64,000 nt of DNA from Alkalibacillus aidingensis (GCF_014595945.1 NZ_JABXWU010000001.1:744001-808000), one strand, 5' to 3'. Numbered from the stretch's first letter, positions 21,078 to 32,447 are shown. Program-made: numbers and translations. The notes: generated by a model from the letters alone, not told the origin.

Positions 21078-23348
21078 TTAGACTTGTGGTCCACCTGATG
21101 GTTTCTTTTTCTGTAGGTCGATCGGCTTTTCTGAAATATTTCTACCTCTCCAAACTAACCATAGCTGAGCACCTAGGAATAAGGAAGAGTAAGTACCTGC
21201 TAATAAGCCGACCATTAATGCAAATGCGAAATAGGTAATATCCTGAGCACCGAACAGGAATAGCATTAGTGCTGCAAAGAAAACTGTAATAACTGTGTTA
21301 AAGCTACGAGCAAGAGTTTGCATTAAGCTCTTATTCACGACCGAAGCTAAATTCTTAAACGTTTTTACTCGTTTTTCCAGTCGCAAGTTTTCCCGTATTC
21401 GATCAAAGGTAACGATCGTATCGTTAATCGAGTAACCGACTATGGTCAATATCGCAGCAATGATCGTAATGTTAAATTCAATTTGGAAAATGCTAAACAA
21501 CGCCAAGATAAAGAACGCATCGTGTAACAGAGCAATTATGGCAGTTAAAGCAAAGAATAGTTCAAATCGGAACGTTACATAAATAATAATTCCGATTGAT
21601 GCATATAACACTGCCCAAACTGCGTTCATGGCTAATTCCTGACCAACCTTTGGAGTAACCGTACTGACACTTGGTTCATTTCCATAAACCTCAGTAAAGT
21701 GTGTATTTACCTCAGCAATTTCATCTTGATCAAGGACACGATCAAAACGAACCATAGCTTGATCTTCATAATCACCAGCTAGGACAACCTGAGTTGGTTC
21801 CATACCTAGTGTGCCAAACTCCTCATTAATTTCTTCAGTTGTTAATGATTGTTCTGAAAGTACTTGTACACGAGATCCACTTTCAAAATCAATTCCTAAG
21901 TTCAACCCGAATACCGTTAGGAAGATCGCGCCTGCTAACACTAATGAACTAGAAATGAGGAAGAACTTTTTCCTATGTCCAACAAAGTTGAATTGCTTTC
22001 CAAATAAATGTGGCTCGACTTCTTCGCCTTTTGTAATATCTTTTATTTCATCAGGTTTAACACCGAATAATTTCGGACGATTGTTTAAAACCTTGCTATT
22101 AACCCATAGTGCCATTAACCAACGTGTACCGTATACCGCTGTAATAAAACTTAAAATAATACTAATTATTAACATGGTCGCAAAACCTTTAACTGAACTG
22201 GTACCAAAGATAAATAGGACTGTTGCAGCTAAAATAGTCGTAACATTCGCATCGAGAATCGTAGATAGTGAGCGCTTATTACCAGCTTTAAAGGCAGATT
22301 TTATGGTTTTGCCTGATTTAACCTCTTCTTTGACACGCTCAAAAGTAATAATATTGGCATCAACAGCCATACCGACACCCAGCACCAACGCAGCAATACC
22401 TGGCAAGGTTAACACACCATTGATCGCCTCGAATACTAGTAAAATTAAGTAGATATAAGCACTTAAAGTAACAGCGGATATAATTCCTGGGAATCGATAA
22501 TAGCCAATGATATATAAGTAAATTAGAATAACTCCTAATATACCGGCAAATACCGTTTTCTCAAGTGCTTGTTCACCAAACTGAGCACCGACTGCCACTG
22601 AGTAAACTTCCTCTAGATCAGCTGGTAAGGAGCCTGAGTTGAGTAGGTCAGCTAATTGTTTAGCCTCATCAACCGTAAAGCTACCTTCAATCATCACGTC
22701 TGTACCTGGAATGGGTTCCTTCACTCGTGGTGCAGAGATAAATTTCGGATCATCTGACCCCATTTCCTCTTCAAAAGAATCCCCTTCTTCATAGTCCAGC
22801 CAAATAACTAAAAGGTTTTCACCTTCAGGTTGTTGTGCAACCTCCCTAGTGACGTCATGGAAATTTTCGTAATCACTTTCTTCAAAGTTACGCTTAGTTT
22901 CCAATGTAACAATAGGCTGATTCATTTCACTAAAGTCTTGTCTAGCACTACCATCAACTAGCTCGGTACCATCAAAATATAGTTCGTCATCCGTTCCTCT
23001 AAATGATATATGTGCAGTAGTTGATAGGATTTCCCTTGCTTCGTTTTGGTCGGTGACACCCGCAAGCTGTACCCGAATCCGATTATCTCCTTCTATATCG
23101 ATAAACGGTTCGTTCACCCCTAAAACGTCCACACGCTGATAAAGGCTTTGAACCACAGCTTCTAACATTTGATCATTAACTTCTTGATCATCATTGATTG
23201 GTTCAACTTCATACAAGACTTCAAAGCCACCTTGTAAGTCCAAACCAAGTGTAATATCCTTTGTAATTGAATTGGTCGTCGTACCGATTAATCCCCCTAA
23301 AAGTAGAACAATTAGGAAAAAGGCGACGATTCTGCCCTTCCTCTTCAT
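21078..23348 (-). CDS. secDF: Fused protein translocase subunit SecDF
   Basis: A 756-residue membrane protein that pairs with SecYEG and uses the ion gradient to pull secreted proteins across the membrane. SecD and SecF are fused, as in Bacillus. The N-terminal SecD part has the signature DITLGLDLQGGFEVLYEV and motif VLGVGMAVDANIITFERVKEE. The SecF part has GLNLGIDFESGSRVQV and VGYSINDTIVTFDRIREN. About 12 transmembrane helices and two large, acidic extracytoplasmic domains are evident. It has its own terminator and lies downstream of comN. Confidence 0.96.
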   Translation of the reverse strand: MKRKGRIVAFFLIVLLLGGLIGTTTNSITKDITLGLDLQGGFEVLYEVEPINDDQEVNDQMLEAVVQSLYQRVDVLGVNEPFIDIEGDNRIRVQLAGVTDQNEAREILSTTAHISFRGTDDELYFDGTELVDGSARQDFSEMNQPIVTLETKRNFEESDYENFHDVTREVAQQPEGENLLVIWLDYEEGDSFEEEMGSDDPKFISAPRVKEPIPGTDVMIEGSFTVDEAKQLADLLNSGSLPADLEEVYSVAVGAQFGEQALEKTVFAGILGVILIYLYIIGYYRFPGIISAVTLSAYIYLILLVFEAINGVLTLPGIAALVLGVGMAVDANIITFERVKEEVKSGKTIKSAFKAGNKRSLSTILDANVTTILAATVLFIFGTSSVKGFATMLIISIILSFITAVYGTRWLMALWVNSKVLNNRPKLFGVKPDEIKDITKGEEVEPHLFGKQFNFVGHRKKFFLISSSLVLAGAIFLTVFGLNLGIDFESGSRVQVLSEQSLTTEEINEEFGTLGMEPTQVVLAGDYEDQAMVRFDRVLDQDEIAEVNTHFTEVYGNEPSVSTVTPKVGQELAMNAVWAVLYASIGIIIYVTFRFELFFALTAIIALLHDAFFILALFSIFQIEFNITIIAAILTIVGYSINDTIVTFDRIRENLRLEKRVKTFKNLASVVNKSLMQTLARSFNTVITVFFAALMLFLFGAQDITYFAFALMVGLLAGTYSSLFLGAQLWLVWRGRNISEKPIDLQKKKPSGGPQV

Positions 23349-23387
23349 CTGTTATGTTACCTCCTTTATTAGCACCGGTTGAACAAG

Positions 23388-23699
23388 TTATGATTCCACT
23401 TGTCCAGCTTCCCACTGGGTTAACGCTTCAATTTGTTCTAGTAATTGATCATCCTGTTGCTGCGCTTGAACCGTTAAAAAGCTCATATACACACTTCCGC
23501 TCATATGTAATATATCCTGAACGACTTCATGTAACTGTTTGTCTTTATTTTTACGCCATACTTTTTGATTAAGACACTCCCATACTTCAGCTTGACTAGC
23601 TCCATCATATCCGAGCATAACCAATTCTTCTACTTTACTCTGGATCACTTCATTAATATACGGCTTCCATTCATTTACATGCTTTTTAACCGGCTCCAC
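23388..23699 (-). CDS. comN: Post-transcriptional regulator ComN
   Basis: A 103-residue protein matching ComN (YrzD), which in B. subtilis is needed for comE mRNA and competence and binds DivIVA. AAAGGAGGAG followed by five T points to the GTG at 23699 (MEPVKKHVNEWKPYINEV) as start rather than a longer frame. The sequence is helical and soluble, with no membrane segment. Position directly before secDF is conserved. The regulatory role is taken from the B. subtilis protein. Confidence 0.82.
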   Translation of the reverse strand: MEPVKKHVNEWKPYINEVIQSKVEELVMLGYDGASQAEVWECLNQKVWRKNKDKQLHEVVQDILHMSGSVYMSFLTVQAQQQDDQLLEQIEALTQWEAGQVES

Positions 23700-23913
23700 A
23701 AAAACTCCTCCTTTATCCAACTAGGCTAGTCTCCAAGTGGTAGCCCCGTTTCTTCTTAAAGTCAAATGGTATCGAATCAAGCACTTCATGATCAATTGTA
23801 TTTACATTCCATCAAAAACTCTTTTGTATTTTCACAAAGATTTATCATGACATGTACAAATACAAGCATATAAATTATTGTACCTAAATTTCACTCTTTT
23901 GAGAAGGTAGGTA

Positions 23914-25458
23914 TTGAAATTGTCCAAGCAGACTTTTATTAAAGGAGCCATCATTTTAATTATTGCAGGTATGATTAGTCGACTATTCGGTTCGATTAAT
24001 CGGATTGTACTTGCTCGGCTATTAGGTGAAGAAGGAATCGGTATTTACATGTTAACATTACCTGCCTTATTCCTAATGATTACACTATCCCAAATTGGTA
24101 TTCCTGTTGCTGTTTCCAAATTAGTGGCAGAAGCTAACACAGAAAATAATCGGCAAAAGATCAACCAGATACTGACACTATCATTTATCATTACCATTTC
24201 CCTTAGTCTCATTTTAACTACTCTATTTATTCTTTTAGCACCATTTGTATCTAGTTATTTAATTCTTGATGAGAGAACGTATTTACCTATGCTAATGATA
24301 AGTCCGATTATCATTATTATTGCGATCTCATCGGTGTTAAGAGGGTATTTTCAAGGTTTACAAAATATGAAACCACAAGCTACTGCTCAAGTTATTGAAC
24401 AAGTAGTCCGAATTGTTTTTGTGGTCATAATGGTAAAAGCATTCTTGCCTTACGGTATTACCTACGCAGCAGCAGGAGCAATGGTTTCGATCGTTATTGG
24501 TGAGTTAATATCACTCATTTATATGTACTATTGCTTCCGAAAAACGAAAGCATCGATCATTCAATTAGGTGTTAACGTTGCTAAAAGGAAAATGAGATCG
24601 ACATTATCCAGTATTCTACACATTGCATTACCAACAGCAGGTACAAGACTTATAGGTTCAACCACCTATTTCTTAGAACCGATTCTCGTATCACAAAGTT
24701 TAGTACTTGCCGGTTATACCATTTCGGAAAGCACTAAATTATATGGGCAGCTTAGTGGTTATGTTTTACCATTACTTTTACTACCAACATTTATTACTCA
24801 CTCATTATCAGTGGCACTAATTCCATCCATCAGTGAATCGAATGCATTGAACCATCAACAAACGGTGCATTATCGAATTAGACAAGCCTTGAGGTTATCA
24901 TTTGCCTCGGGAGGAATTGCAACGATCGTCTTTATGCTTTTGGCTCCTGTTATTTTACAAATCATGTATAGTAATGATAACGGAGCTAACTTTTTAATGT
25001 TTATGGCCCCATTTTTCTTAATGCTCTATTTTCAAGCGCCTCTTCAAGCCGCATTACAGGCATTAGATTATGCTAAACACGCAATGATTAATAGTCTAAT
25101 AGGTGCTGTTGTTAAATTAGGAACACTGTGGTTTTTAGCTACTAAACCTTCATTTGGTATAGATGGGGTAGTTATTGCAATCGTTGTCGGTGTATTAGTT
25201 GTAACATTTCTTCATTTTATCACCTTATATAAGCTTATTAGGTTTACCATGCCTATATGGTTAACCTTTAGAATGGGATTACTCGTCGTAATCATTTATC
25301 TAATAGGTCGTAAAATTGAACAAAACATTCTAATCGAAACCATTCTTGCAACGACATTAATGATCGTAATACTTATTATTTTGTATCTAATTGGTTTATT
25401 CGCTTTCAAAATTGTTTCTAAAGATGAGTGGAAACAGTTAAAACAGGGCCGTTTTTAG
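23914..25458 (+). CDS. spoVB: Stage V sporulation protein B (MOP-superfamily flippase)
   Basis: A 514-residue integral membrane protein of the MVF/polysaccharide exporter branch of the MOP superfamily, with 12-14 transmembrane helices. It starts at TTG 23914 behind GAAGGTAGG (MKLSKQTFIKGAIILIIAG). In B. subtilis SpoVB is needed for spore cortex synthesis, probably handling lipid-linked precursors. Upstream CATATAAAT with TCATGAC about 15 bases before it is a weak sigma-E-like promoter candidate. It is one of the few plus-strand genes, and its end overlaps the end of yrbG by 4 bases. Confidence 0.92.
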   Translation: MKLSKQTFIKGAIILIIAGMISRLFGSINRIVLARLLGEEGIGIYMLTLPALFLMITLSQIGIPVAVSKLVAEANTENNRQKINQILTLSFIITISLSLILTTLFILLAPFVSSYLILDERTYLPMLMISPIIIIIAISSVLRGYFQGLQNMKPQATAQVIEQVVRIVFVVIMVKAFLPYGITYAAAGAMVSIVIGELISLIYMYYCFRKTKASIIQLGVNVAKRKMRSTLSSILHIALPTAGTRLIGSTTYFLEPILVSQSLVLAGYTISESTKLYGQLSGYVLPLLLLPTFITHSLSVALIPSISESNALNHQQTVHYRIRQALRLSFASGGIATIVFMLLAPVILQIMYSNDNGANFLMFMAPFFLMLYFQAPLQAALQALDYAKHAMINSLIGAVVKLGTLWFLATKPSFGIDGVVIAIVVGVLVVTFLHFITLYKLIRFTMPIWLTFRMGLLVVIIYLIGRKIEQNILIETILATTLMIVILIILYLIGLFAFKIVSKDEWKQLKQGRF

Positions 25459-26102
25459 TTATTTTTGAAATCAACAAAAAACGACCCATCTTCAAAACGT
25501 TGAGCTATAGATATTTTGGTTAGATCTTGTATACCATAGTTCTTCAACTCAATTTTTAACGTTTCCTCAGTTAAGCCTTGCTGTTGCAAGGCTTTTTCTT
25601 GTGGCTCACCATCCAAAATAACAGGGTCAAAATAAGTGGGTGGTTGATCATCTTTCTTAAATACAGAAAGCTTGCCAGTCGTTTCTAAGATGGCAAGCTC
25701 TACATCTCTTAAATCAACAACCCCTTGTTCTCTTAACTGAACTAATAAATCATCCATGTTATACCTTTGTTTCTTCATTACCTTCTCATCTATTTTTCCA
25801 TCGCGAATAATAATTGACGGTGTCCCATCCAATAAGGTCCTTAATTTCGTACTTTTTAACGATATAACTGCTGTAAGGCGCTGAATCAGTAATAAGATAA
25901 ACATAGGAAGAATCATTAACCAAAAAGGCTCTTCTGTTTGCTCAATCGACAAAACAGCCATTTCAGCTAACATAATAAAGATGACTAAATCAAGTATACT
26001 TAATTCACCGATCTCTCTTTTACCCATTAATCTAAATACGGTATAAATAGCTAAGTATATGCCAAAAGTGCGAACGATGATCGTTAAAACTTCTTGTAAC
26101 AT
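25455..26102 (-). CDS. yrbG: DUF421 membrane protein, YrbG type
   Basis: A 215-residue protein with three N-terminal transmembrane helices and a cytoplasmic DUF421 domain (YNMDDLLVQLREQGVVDLRDVELAILETTGKLSVF). Several ATGs cluster at the start; the ATG at 26102 (MLQEVLTIIVRTFGIYLA) is preferred because GGGGATG lies about nine bases before it and the length then matches YrbG/YetF proteins. YrbG sits beside spoVB in B. subtilis too. The family is linked to sporulation and membrane biology, but its biochemical role is not established. Confidence 0.85.
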   Translation of the reverse strand: MLQEVLTIIVRTFGIYLAIYTVFRLMGKREIGELSILDLVIFIMLAEMAVLSIEQTEEPFWLMILPMFILLLIQRLTAVISLKSTKLRTLLDGTPSIIIRDGKIDEKVMKKQRYNMDDLLVQLREQGVVDLRDVELAILETTGKLSVFKKDDQPPTYFDPVILDGEPQEKALQQQGLTEETLKIELKNYGIQDLTKISIAQRFEDGSFFVDFKNN

Positions 26103-26166
26103 CTTGTTCATCCCCATTAATATCATTCGCCATTATGATTTACGAACCAGACATTTTTATACTTAG

Positions 26167-27447
26167 TTAAAAATACCTGAAATATAAATAAACGCTAGAT
26201 ATAATTAATGAAACTAAAACAACAAATAAACCGTATACCATAAACTTAATAAAACGGATACGAACGCCATGTGTACTAGCTATACCAGCAACAACAACAT
26301 TAGCAGAAGCACCTAATAAGGAGCCATTTCCTCCTAAACAAGCTCCTAATGCTAATGCCCACCACATCGGATCGATTGCGCTCATTCCAAATTCTTCTAA
26401 CTCAAATAGAATTGGAATCATCGATGCGACATAAGGAATGTTATCTAAAAATCCTGATAGCAGACCTGCTGACCACAAAATCACAAAAGAAGAGGTCATC
26501 TGATTCCCTTCTGTTAAATTAATAAAGGCTATCGCCATTTCGTCAATAATACCTGTTTGTTCAAGTCCTCCGACCAATACAAATAATCCAATAAAAAAGA
26601 AAAGCGTTGTCCATTCTATCTTGGCAAATATCGTCTCACAATAGGCATCTTTCTCAGACAACAATAGCAAAAGTAATGCGCCCATAAGAGCTATTGTATT
26701 CAACTCAACATGAATAAAACCATGAAACATAAAACCTAATATGGTTAACGCTAGAACAGTTAGCGACTGATAGAGTAACGGTGTTTTTTTCAATGAGTCT
26801 TTTGGATCTAGTTCTGCAAGTTGATCTGAACGCATCCGTCCCGCTTTCTGTAGGGTTTTACTAAATAACACCAGTAAAATCAACATGGTTATCGCAAAAA
26901 TAAAAATAACCACTGGTGCTAAATGGACTAAAAATGACATAAAGGTAAAATGTTCAACTGCTTGTCCAATCATAATATTAGGAGGATCCCCAATCATGGT
27001 AGCAGTTCCTCCAATGTTTGAAGATATAATAACCATGACTAGGTAAGGAAAAGCAGGCAAATCCAACTTTCGAATCATGTGCAGTAATACTGGCACAAAT
27101 AGTAGCACTGTTGTGACATTATCTAATAATGCCGAGCCAAATGCAGTAAACACACCTACCCAAATAAATAATGGGATAGGGCGACCTTCTACTCGTTGAA
27201 TCATCCATAACGCAATAAATTCAAATATACCTGTTCTTTGTGTAATCGTGATCAGTACCATCATTGAGAATAGTAAGACGATTGTGCTCCAATCGACATA
27301 GGTACTCAAAGCACTATCTATCGTAAAAATGCCCAACACAATTAAGATGGCCGCACCACATAGGGCAACAAGTGCACGATTAATTTTCTCCAAAAGTAAA
27401 AAAATGTAACTGATAACAAAAACCGTTACAGCAATGATCGCTTCCAT
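26167..27447 (-). CDS. ArsB/NhaD-family ion transporter
   Basis: A 426-residue polytopic membrane protein with about 11-12 helices and two internal repeats, each containing a re-entrant motif (ISSNIGGTATMIGDPPNIMIG and ALGACLGGNGSLLGASANVVV). These GDPPN and GASANV signatures mark the ion-transporter superfamily of ArsB, NhaD and related anion permeases. The substrate cannot be read from sequence; no arsenic genes are nearby, so an Na+/H+ or organic-anion role is equally likely. Start ATG 27447 is chosen because AAAGGGG lies seven bases upstream. Confidence 0.85.
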   Translation of the reverse strand: MEAIIAVTVFVISYIFLLLEKINRALVALCGAAILIVLGIFTIDSALSTYVDWSTIVLLFSMMVLITITQRTGIFEFIALWMIQRVEGRPIPLFIWVGVFTAFGSALLDNVTTVLLFVPVLLHMIRKLDLPAFPYLVMVIISSNIGGTATMIGDPPNIMIGQAVEHFTFMSFLVHLAPVVIFIFAITMLILLVLFSKTLQKAGRMRSDQLAELDPKDSLKKTPLLYQSLTVLALTILGFMFHGFIHVELNTIALMGALLLLLLSEKDAYCETIFAKIEWTTLFFFIGLFVLVGGLEQTGIIDEMAIAFINLTEGNQMTSSFVILWSAGLLSGFLDNIPYVASMIPILFELEEFGMSAIDPMWWALALGACLGGNGSLLGASANVVVAGIASTHGVRIRFIKFMVYGLFVVLVSLIISSVYLYFRYF

Positions 27448-27610
27448 GTTCATTCCCCTTTATCTTTATATGTCCTTATGAAATAAGTACGTCTTTTTCT
27501 GGTAAAACATGCATAGTTTTATACCAATAGGACAACAATGGACAGCTTTATAACTTAATACTTTTAACCATTGATTTTACATTTAAGTACCTTAAAGGGG
27601 AGGAATGATG

Positions 27611-27988
27611 ATGAATGAACGTCTGAAAGCAATCTTTTATGGGCTGACAGCTATCTTGGTGCTAATGATTGTTGTAAGTCTAGTTTTTGCCTTATTTATT
27701 CACTTTGATTTTCTGGCTAGTCAGACCCTACAATGGATTACCTTTATCTCGAGTCTATTAATTATGATGGTCGGAGGATTAATTGGAGGTAAGATGACCT
27801 TGTATAAAGGATGGGTCACCGGGTTATCGATCGGTTTTGTTTATATCATAGGGGTGATGTTATACCAATTTTTAGCTCATAACGAGTGGATTTATAGTCA
27901 CCAATTTCTTTATTTCACGATCTTTATCATTGCTACGACTACAGGAAGCATGCTAGGAGTTAACTTAGGGGAACAAGCTGAAAGTTAG
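27611..27988 (+). CDS. yrzE: TIGR04086-family membrane protein, YrzE type
   Basis: A 125-residue protein with four predicted transmembrane helices and conserved glycines (VGGLIGGKMTLYKGWVTGLSIGF and TGSMLGVNLGE), typical of the TIGR04086/YrzE family. Three ATGs in a row open the frame at 27605; the third is placed best relative to GGGGAGG. Function is unknown. It is divergent from the ArsB-like gene and convergent with yajC, separated from it by a bidirectional terminator, a position conserved in Bacillus. Confidence 0.85.
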   Translation: MNERLKAIFYGLTAILVLMIVVSLVFALFIHFDFLASQTLQWITFISSLLIMMVGGLIGGKMTLYKGWVTGLSIGFVYIIGVMLYQFLAHNEWIYSHQFLYFTIFIIATTTGSMLGVNLGEQAES

Positions 27989-28006
27989 TGTAAAACTAGA
28001 TAAGAA

Positions 28007-28040
28007 TAAAGCAGGAAGGCGCTATGCACTTCCTGCTTTA
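28007..28040. terminator. Bidirectional terminator between yrzE and yajC
   Basis: TAAAGCAGGAAG and CTTCCTGCTTTA form a perfect 12-bp stem between the two convergent genes. T-rich tails are short, but the position fits. Confidence 0.82.
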
Positions 28041-28049
28041 ATTAAGTGA

Positions 28050-28307
28050 TTATGCTTTTTTCTCACGAATAGATGAACGATCGTATGTAAGCTTTTGACC
28101 ATCATTGACTTCGAGAACAATCGTCCCTTCATCTAATGCATGAACTTTACCGTGAAGACCACCAATTGTAATGATCTCATCACCTTTTTCCAAGTTATTC
28201 TGCATTTCTGAAATTTGTTTTTGACGCTTCTGCTGTGGTCGAATTAAAATAACCCAAAACAACAGCACAAATAACAAGATTGGCATTAATGTCATAATTA
28301 AATCCAT
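28050..28307 (-). CDS. yajC: Preprotein translocase accessory subunit YajC
   Basis: An 85-residue protein with a single N-terminal transmembrane helix (LIMTLMPILLFVLLFWVILI) and the conserved RPQQKRQKQ segment, followed by a small beta domain. YajC associates with SecDF. It follows tgt by 18 bases, in the conserved queA-tgt-yajC order. Confidence 0.95.
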   Translation of the reverse strand: MDLIMTLMPILLFVLLFWVILIRPQQKRQKQISEMQNNLEKGDEIITIGGLHGKVHALDEGTIVLEVNDGQKLTYDRSSIREKKA

Positions 28308-28325
28308 ATATTTATAGCCCCCTTT

Positions 28326-29477
<1,152 letters not shown>

Positions 29478-30503
29478 TTATATAATCAACATCGCATCGC
29501 CAAAGCTAAAAAAGCGATAACGTTCATGGACTGCTTCTTTATATGCCTTCATCATTAATTCTTTAGAAGAAAAGGCACTTACTAGCATAATTAACGTGGA
29601 CTTAGGTAAGTGAAAGTTTGTAATTAATCCATCAACAGCTCTAAATTGATAAGGAGGATAGATAAAAATATCTGTCCATCCTGAGGCTGCACAAAACTGT
29701 CCGTGGTCCCTTTGAATTGTCTCTAAAGTTCGAATAGATGTCGTACCAACTGCAATGACACGTCCTCCAGATTGTTTCGTTTCAGTCAGTAAATCAGCTG
29801 TATCTTGATCTAATTGATAATACTCCGCATGCATATCATGTTCTTCAAGGTTGTCGACCTGTACAGGACGAAAGGTTCCTAAACCGACATGTAAAGTTAA
29901 ATAAGCAATATGAACACCTTTAGCTCGTATTTGCTCTAGTAATTCATGAGTAAAATGTAAACCAGCAGTAGGTGCTGCAGCAGAGCCCACTTGTTCAGCA
30001 TAAACTGTTTGGTAACGATCACGATCGTCTAGTTTTTCTTTAATATACGGTGGAAGTGGCATTTCGCCTAATTGATCCAAAACTTCTAAAAATATCCCCT
30101 CATATGAGAACTCAACAATCCGACCACCCTGCTCTAATTCTTCGATACAAGTGGCTTTTAATAGTCCATCACCGAAAGAAACCGTTGTTCCAGCTTTAAA
30201 CTTTTTAGCGGGCTTAGCAAGAACTTCCCACTGATCTCCTTCTTTTTGGTGAAGCAAGAGAAGCTCCACATTAGCGCCTGTTTCCTCCTTCACACCGATT
30301 AACCGTGCAGGTAGTACTTTAGTGTTATTTAATACTAAACAGTCGCCAGGATTTAAATAATCTATAACCGACTGAAAACGATCGTGACGAACTTCATCTG
30401 TCTCACGATTAACCACCATCATTCTTGATGCTGCCCGATCTTTTAATGGGGATTGAGCAATTAATTCTTCTGGTAATTCAAAATCAAAATCTTCTACTCT
30501 CAT
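29478..30503 (-). CDS. queA: S-adenosylmethionine:tRNA ribosyltransferase-isomerase
   Basis: A 341-residue enzyme that transfers and isomerises the ribose of SAM onto preQ1-modified tRNA, giving epoxyqueuosine. Family motifs are [33 protein letters not shown] and [17 protein letters not shown]. Length is standard. It stands between the DUF2905 gene (18 bases upstream) and tgt in a ruvAB-queA-tgt-yajC run. Confidence 0.97.
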   Translation of the reverse strand: MRVEDFDFELPEELIAQSPLKDRAASRMMVVNRETDEVRHDRFQSVIDYLNPGDCLVLNNTKVLPARLIGVKEETGANVELLLLHQKEGDQWEVLAKPAKKFKAGTTVSFGDGLLKATCIEELEQGGRIVEFSYEGIFLEVLDQLGEMPLPPYIKEKLDDRDRYQTVYAEQVGSAAAPTAGLHFTHELLEQIRAKGVHIAYLTLHVGLGTFRPVQVDNLEEHDMHAEYYQLDQDTADLLTETKQSGGRVIAVGTTSIRTLETIQRDHGQFCAASGWTDIFIYPPYQFRAVDGLITNFHLPKSTLIMLVSAFSSKELMMKAYKEAVHERYRFFSFGDAMLII

Positions 30504-30521
30504 AGCTGTTACCTTACCTCT

Positions 30522-30719
30522 CTATCTTAACCTACCGATAATCATAAAAATGACACTTAAAATAATGCTGACGACAATGGATGTCACAATAGGAAAGTAT
30601 ATAGTGGTATTTCCCTTTTTAAACGTTATATCTCCCGGAAGCTTACCAATCACAGTCCAAATTAATCCAATGATAATGAAAAGTAAACCGATAAAGATAA
30701 ATAATTTTCCAAAACTCAA
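30522..30719 (-). CDS. DUF2905 membrane protein (65 aa)
   Basis: A 65-residue protein with two transmembrane helices separated by [20 protein letters not shown], the signature of the DUF2905 family. Its ATG overlaps the ruvB stop by 4 bases, so it is translationally coupled. The family often accompanies ruvAB and queA in Firmicutes and other bacteria, but its role is unknown. Confidence 0.9.
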   Translation of the reverse strand: MSFGKLFIFIGLLFIIIGLIWTVIGKLPGDITFKKGNTTIYFPIVTSIVVSIILSVIFMIIGRLR

Positions 30720-31717
30720 GTTTCATGAACCTCCCGATTAAAGTGTTCATATGCTTGATGTGTCGCCAAACGACCTCGTGGAGTCCTTTGGATATAACCT
30801 TGTTGCAGTAAATAAGGCTCATAAACATCCTCAATGGTCTGAGACTCTTCTCCTATCGTCGCTGATAATGTATCCAACCCAACTGGTCCACCTTTAAATT
30901 GATCGATGATTGCCAGTAAGTATTTATGATCGATATGATCTAACCCAGATGCATCGACTTGTAACATCGATAAAGCTTTATTGGCCGTCTTTAAAGAAAT
31001 CGTTGTCTCATGGTTCACTTGAGCAATATCCCTGACACGCTTTAGTAATCGGTTAGCAATTCTCGGGGTTCCTCGTGACCTAGAGGCGATTTCTGATGCT
31101 GCTTCATCATCGATTGTAAAATCAAAGATCGTGGCAGTTCTTTCGATGATAAAACGCAAATCCTTCTCATCATAAAACTCTAAACGACTTAATACACCGA
31201 AACGATCTCTTAAAGGTGCTGATAATAAACCGGCACGTGTTGTAGCTCCTACCAATGTAAATGGGGGTAAATCCAACCTGACCGACCTAGCACTATCACC
31301 TTGTCCAATTACGATATCTAAAACATAGTCTTCCATTGCTGGATATAAAATTTCTTCAACGGATCTTGGTAGGCGATGAATTTCATCTATAAATAAGACA
31401 TCCCCAGCTTCTAATGAAGATAAGATTGCTGCTAGGTCACCTGCTCGTTCAATCGCTGGTCCTGATGTTGTTCTAAATTGCACGCCCATCTCATGAGCTA
31501 TAATCGATGCCAAAGTCGTTTTACCTAATCCTGGTGGACCATATAATAACACATGGTCAAGTGGTTCTTCACGCATTTTAGCTGCTTCGATAAAAATACT
31601 TAAGTTCTCTTTGGTTTTATCCTGTCCAATATATTGCTTTAAAGTTGATGGTCTTAAACTCTGTTCTACTTCTAAGTCTTCCCATTGTTCTTCACTTGAA
31701 ACCATCCGATCATCCAT
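30716..31717 (-). CDS. ruvB: Holliday junction branch-migration helicase RuvB
   Basis: A 333-residue AAA+ ring helicase that drives branch migration with RuvA. The N-terminus has [11 protein letters not shown], Walker A is [13 protein letters not shown], Walker B is [10 protein letters not shown], and sensor 1 lies in [22 protein letters not shown]-terminal winged helix (IQRTPRGR) binds DNA. It starts 18 bases after ruvA and shares its LexA-type control region. Confidence 0.98.
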   Translation of the reverse strand: MDDRMVSSEEQWEDLEVEQSLRPSTLKQYIGQDKTKENLSIFIEAAKMREEPLDHVLLYGPPGLGKTTLASIIAHEMGVQFRTTSGPAIERAGDLAAILSSLEAGDVLFIDEIHRLPRSVEEILYPAMEDYVLDIVIGQGDSARSVRLDLPPFTLVGATTRAGLLSAPLRDRFGVLSRLEFYDEKDLRFIIERTATIFDFTIDDEAASEIASRSRGTPRIANRLLKRVRDIAQVNHETTISLKTANKALSMLQVDASGLDHIDHKYLLAIIDQFKGGPVGLDTLSATIGEESQTIEDVYEPYLLQQGYIQRTPRGRLATHQAYEHFNREVHET

Positions 31718-31735
31718 ATTATCACCTACTAACCA

Positions 31736-32341
31736 TCACATTAATAATTTTAACCCATGTTTAACTAAATCATCAGTTGAACTTAACGTTTCTGCTTTTA
31801 ATTTAGGACTAATTTGATCAATTTCTTTTTTCGTATAGCCTAAAGTTTGTAATGCTTGAATTGCCTCTTCAAAAGCTTTTTGATCGGTTGTCGACACTTC
31901 GCTTTCTATAGTTAAAATGTCATCTGTCTGGACCTGCATCCACTCATCTACTTTACCTTTTAAATCTAGAATCATTTGTCTTGCTGTTTTCTTCCCTACA
32001 CCAGGAAACTTTGTTAAATAGGCATCATTTTCCTGTTCGACAGCAACAGCAAAGTCATGTGCAGACGTTTGACTAACAATACTTAAAGCATTCTTAGGTC
32101 CAATACCAGATACATTCAATAATTTTTTAAAGAGGTCCTTTTCCTCGGCCTGTTTAAAACCGTATAACATTTGTGAATCTTCACGTACATATAAGTATGT
32201 ATAAACTTTTGTCTTCTGGTTTAGCTGACTTTGAAAGCGATAAGGGTTGGGACACCAAACTTCATAACCAATCCCAAATACATCAATGATAATATAATCC
32301 TCGTTCAAATCTTTTAATTCACCTTCTATATATGCGTACAT
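31736..32341 (-). CDS. ruvA: Holliday junction DNA-binding protein RuvA
   Basis: A 201-residue protein with an N-terminal OB-fold (MYAYIEGELKDLNEDYIIID), two helix-hairpin-helix motifs (VSGIGPKNALS and FPGVGKKTARQMILDLKGK), and a C-terminal domain that contacts RuvB. It tetramerises on four-way junctions. It is the first gene of ruvAB, and a LexA-box-like sequence lies 22 bases before the start codon. Confidence 0.97.
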   Translation of the reverse strand: MYAYIEGELKDLNEDYIIIDVFGIGYEVWCPNPYRFQSQLNQKTKVYTYLYVREDSQMLYGFKQAEEKDLFKKLLNVSGIGPKNALSIVSQTSAHDFAVAVEQENDAYLTKFPGVGKKTARQMILDLKGKVDEWMQVQTDDILTIESEVSTTDQKAFEEAIQALQTLGYTKKEIDQISPKLKAETLSSTDDLVKHGLKLLM

Positions 32342-32362
32342 ATGGCTCCTCCTAAATACAAA

Positions 32363-32376
32363 TGAACAAACGTTCT
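32363..32376 (-). promoter_or_regulatory. LexA (DinR) box upstream of ruvA
   Basis: TGAACAAACGTTCT contains the inner palindrome GAAC-N4-GTTC of the Gram-positive SOS box (consensus CGAAC-N4-GTTCG). It directly abuts a TATGAT -10 candidate (32377-32382, minus strand), a position suited to repression. ruvAB is SOS-controlled in B. subtilis. Confidence 0.75.
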
Positions 32377-32423
32377 ATCATATAGTTTAACATGTCTTCC
32401 CTAAGGAGTCCTAGCTAAAATAG

Positions 32424-32447
32424 AAAAACCTCCCCGTAAAGGAGAGG
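32424..32447 (-). terminator. Terminator of yebC
   Basis: The minus strand reads CCTCTCC, a five-base loop, GGGGAGG and then TTTTTCTATTTT, right after the yebC stop. Confidence 0.9.

Noticed and set aside
21811-22452. 213-codon open frame on the plus strand within secDF
   Set aside because: It is antisense to the transmembrane-coding part of secDF, has no ribosome binding site and no recognisable domain; a shadow of a strongly conserved gene.
23700-23913. Extra gene between comN and spoVB
   Set aside because: No frame with a start signal on either strand; the 214 bases probably hold only the divergent promoters.
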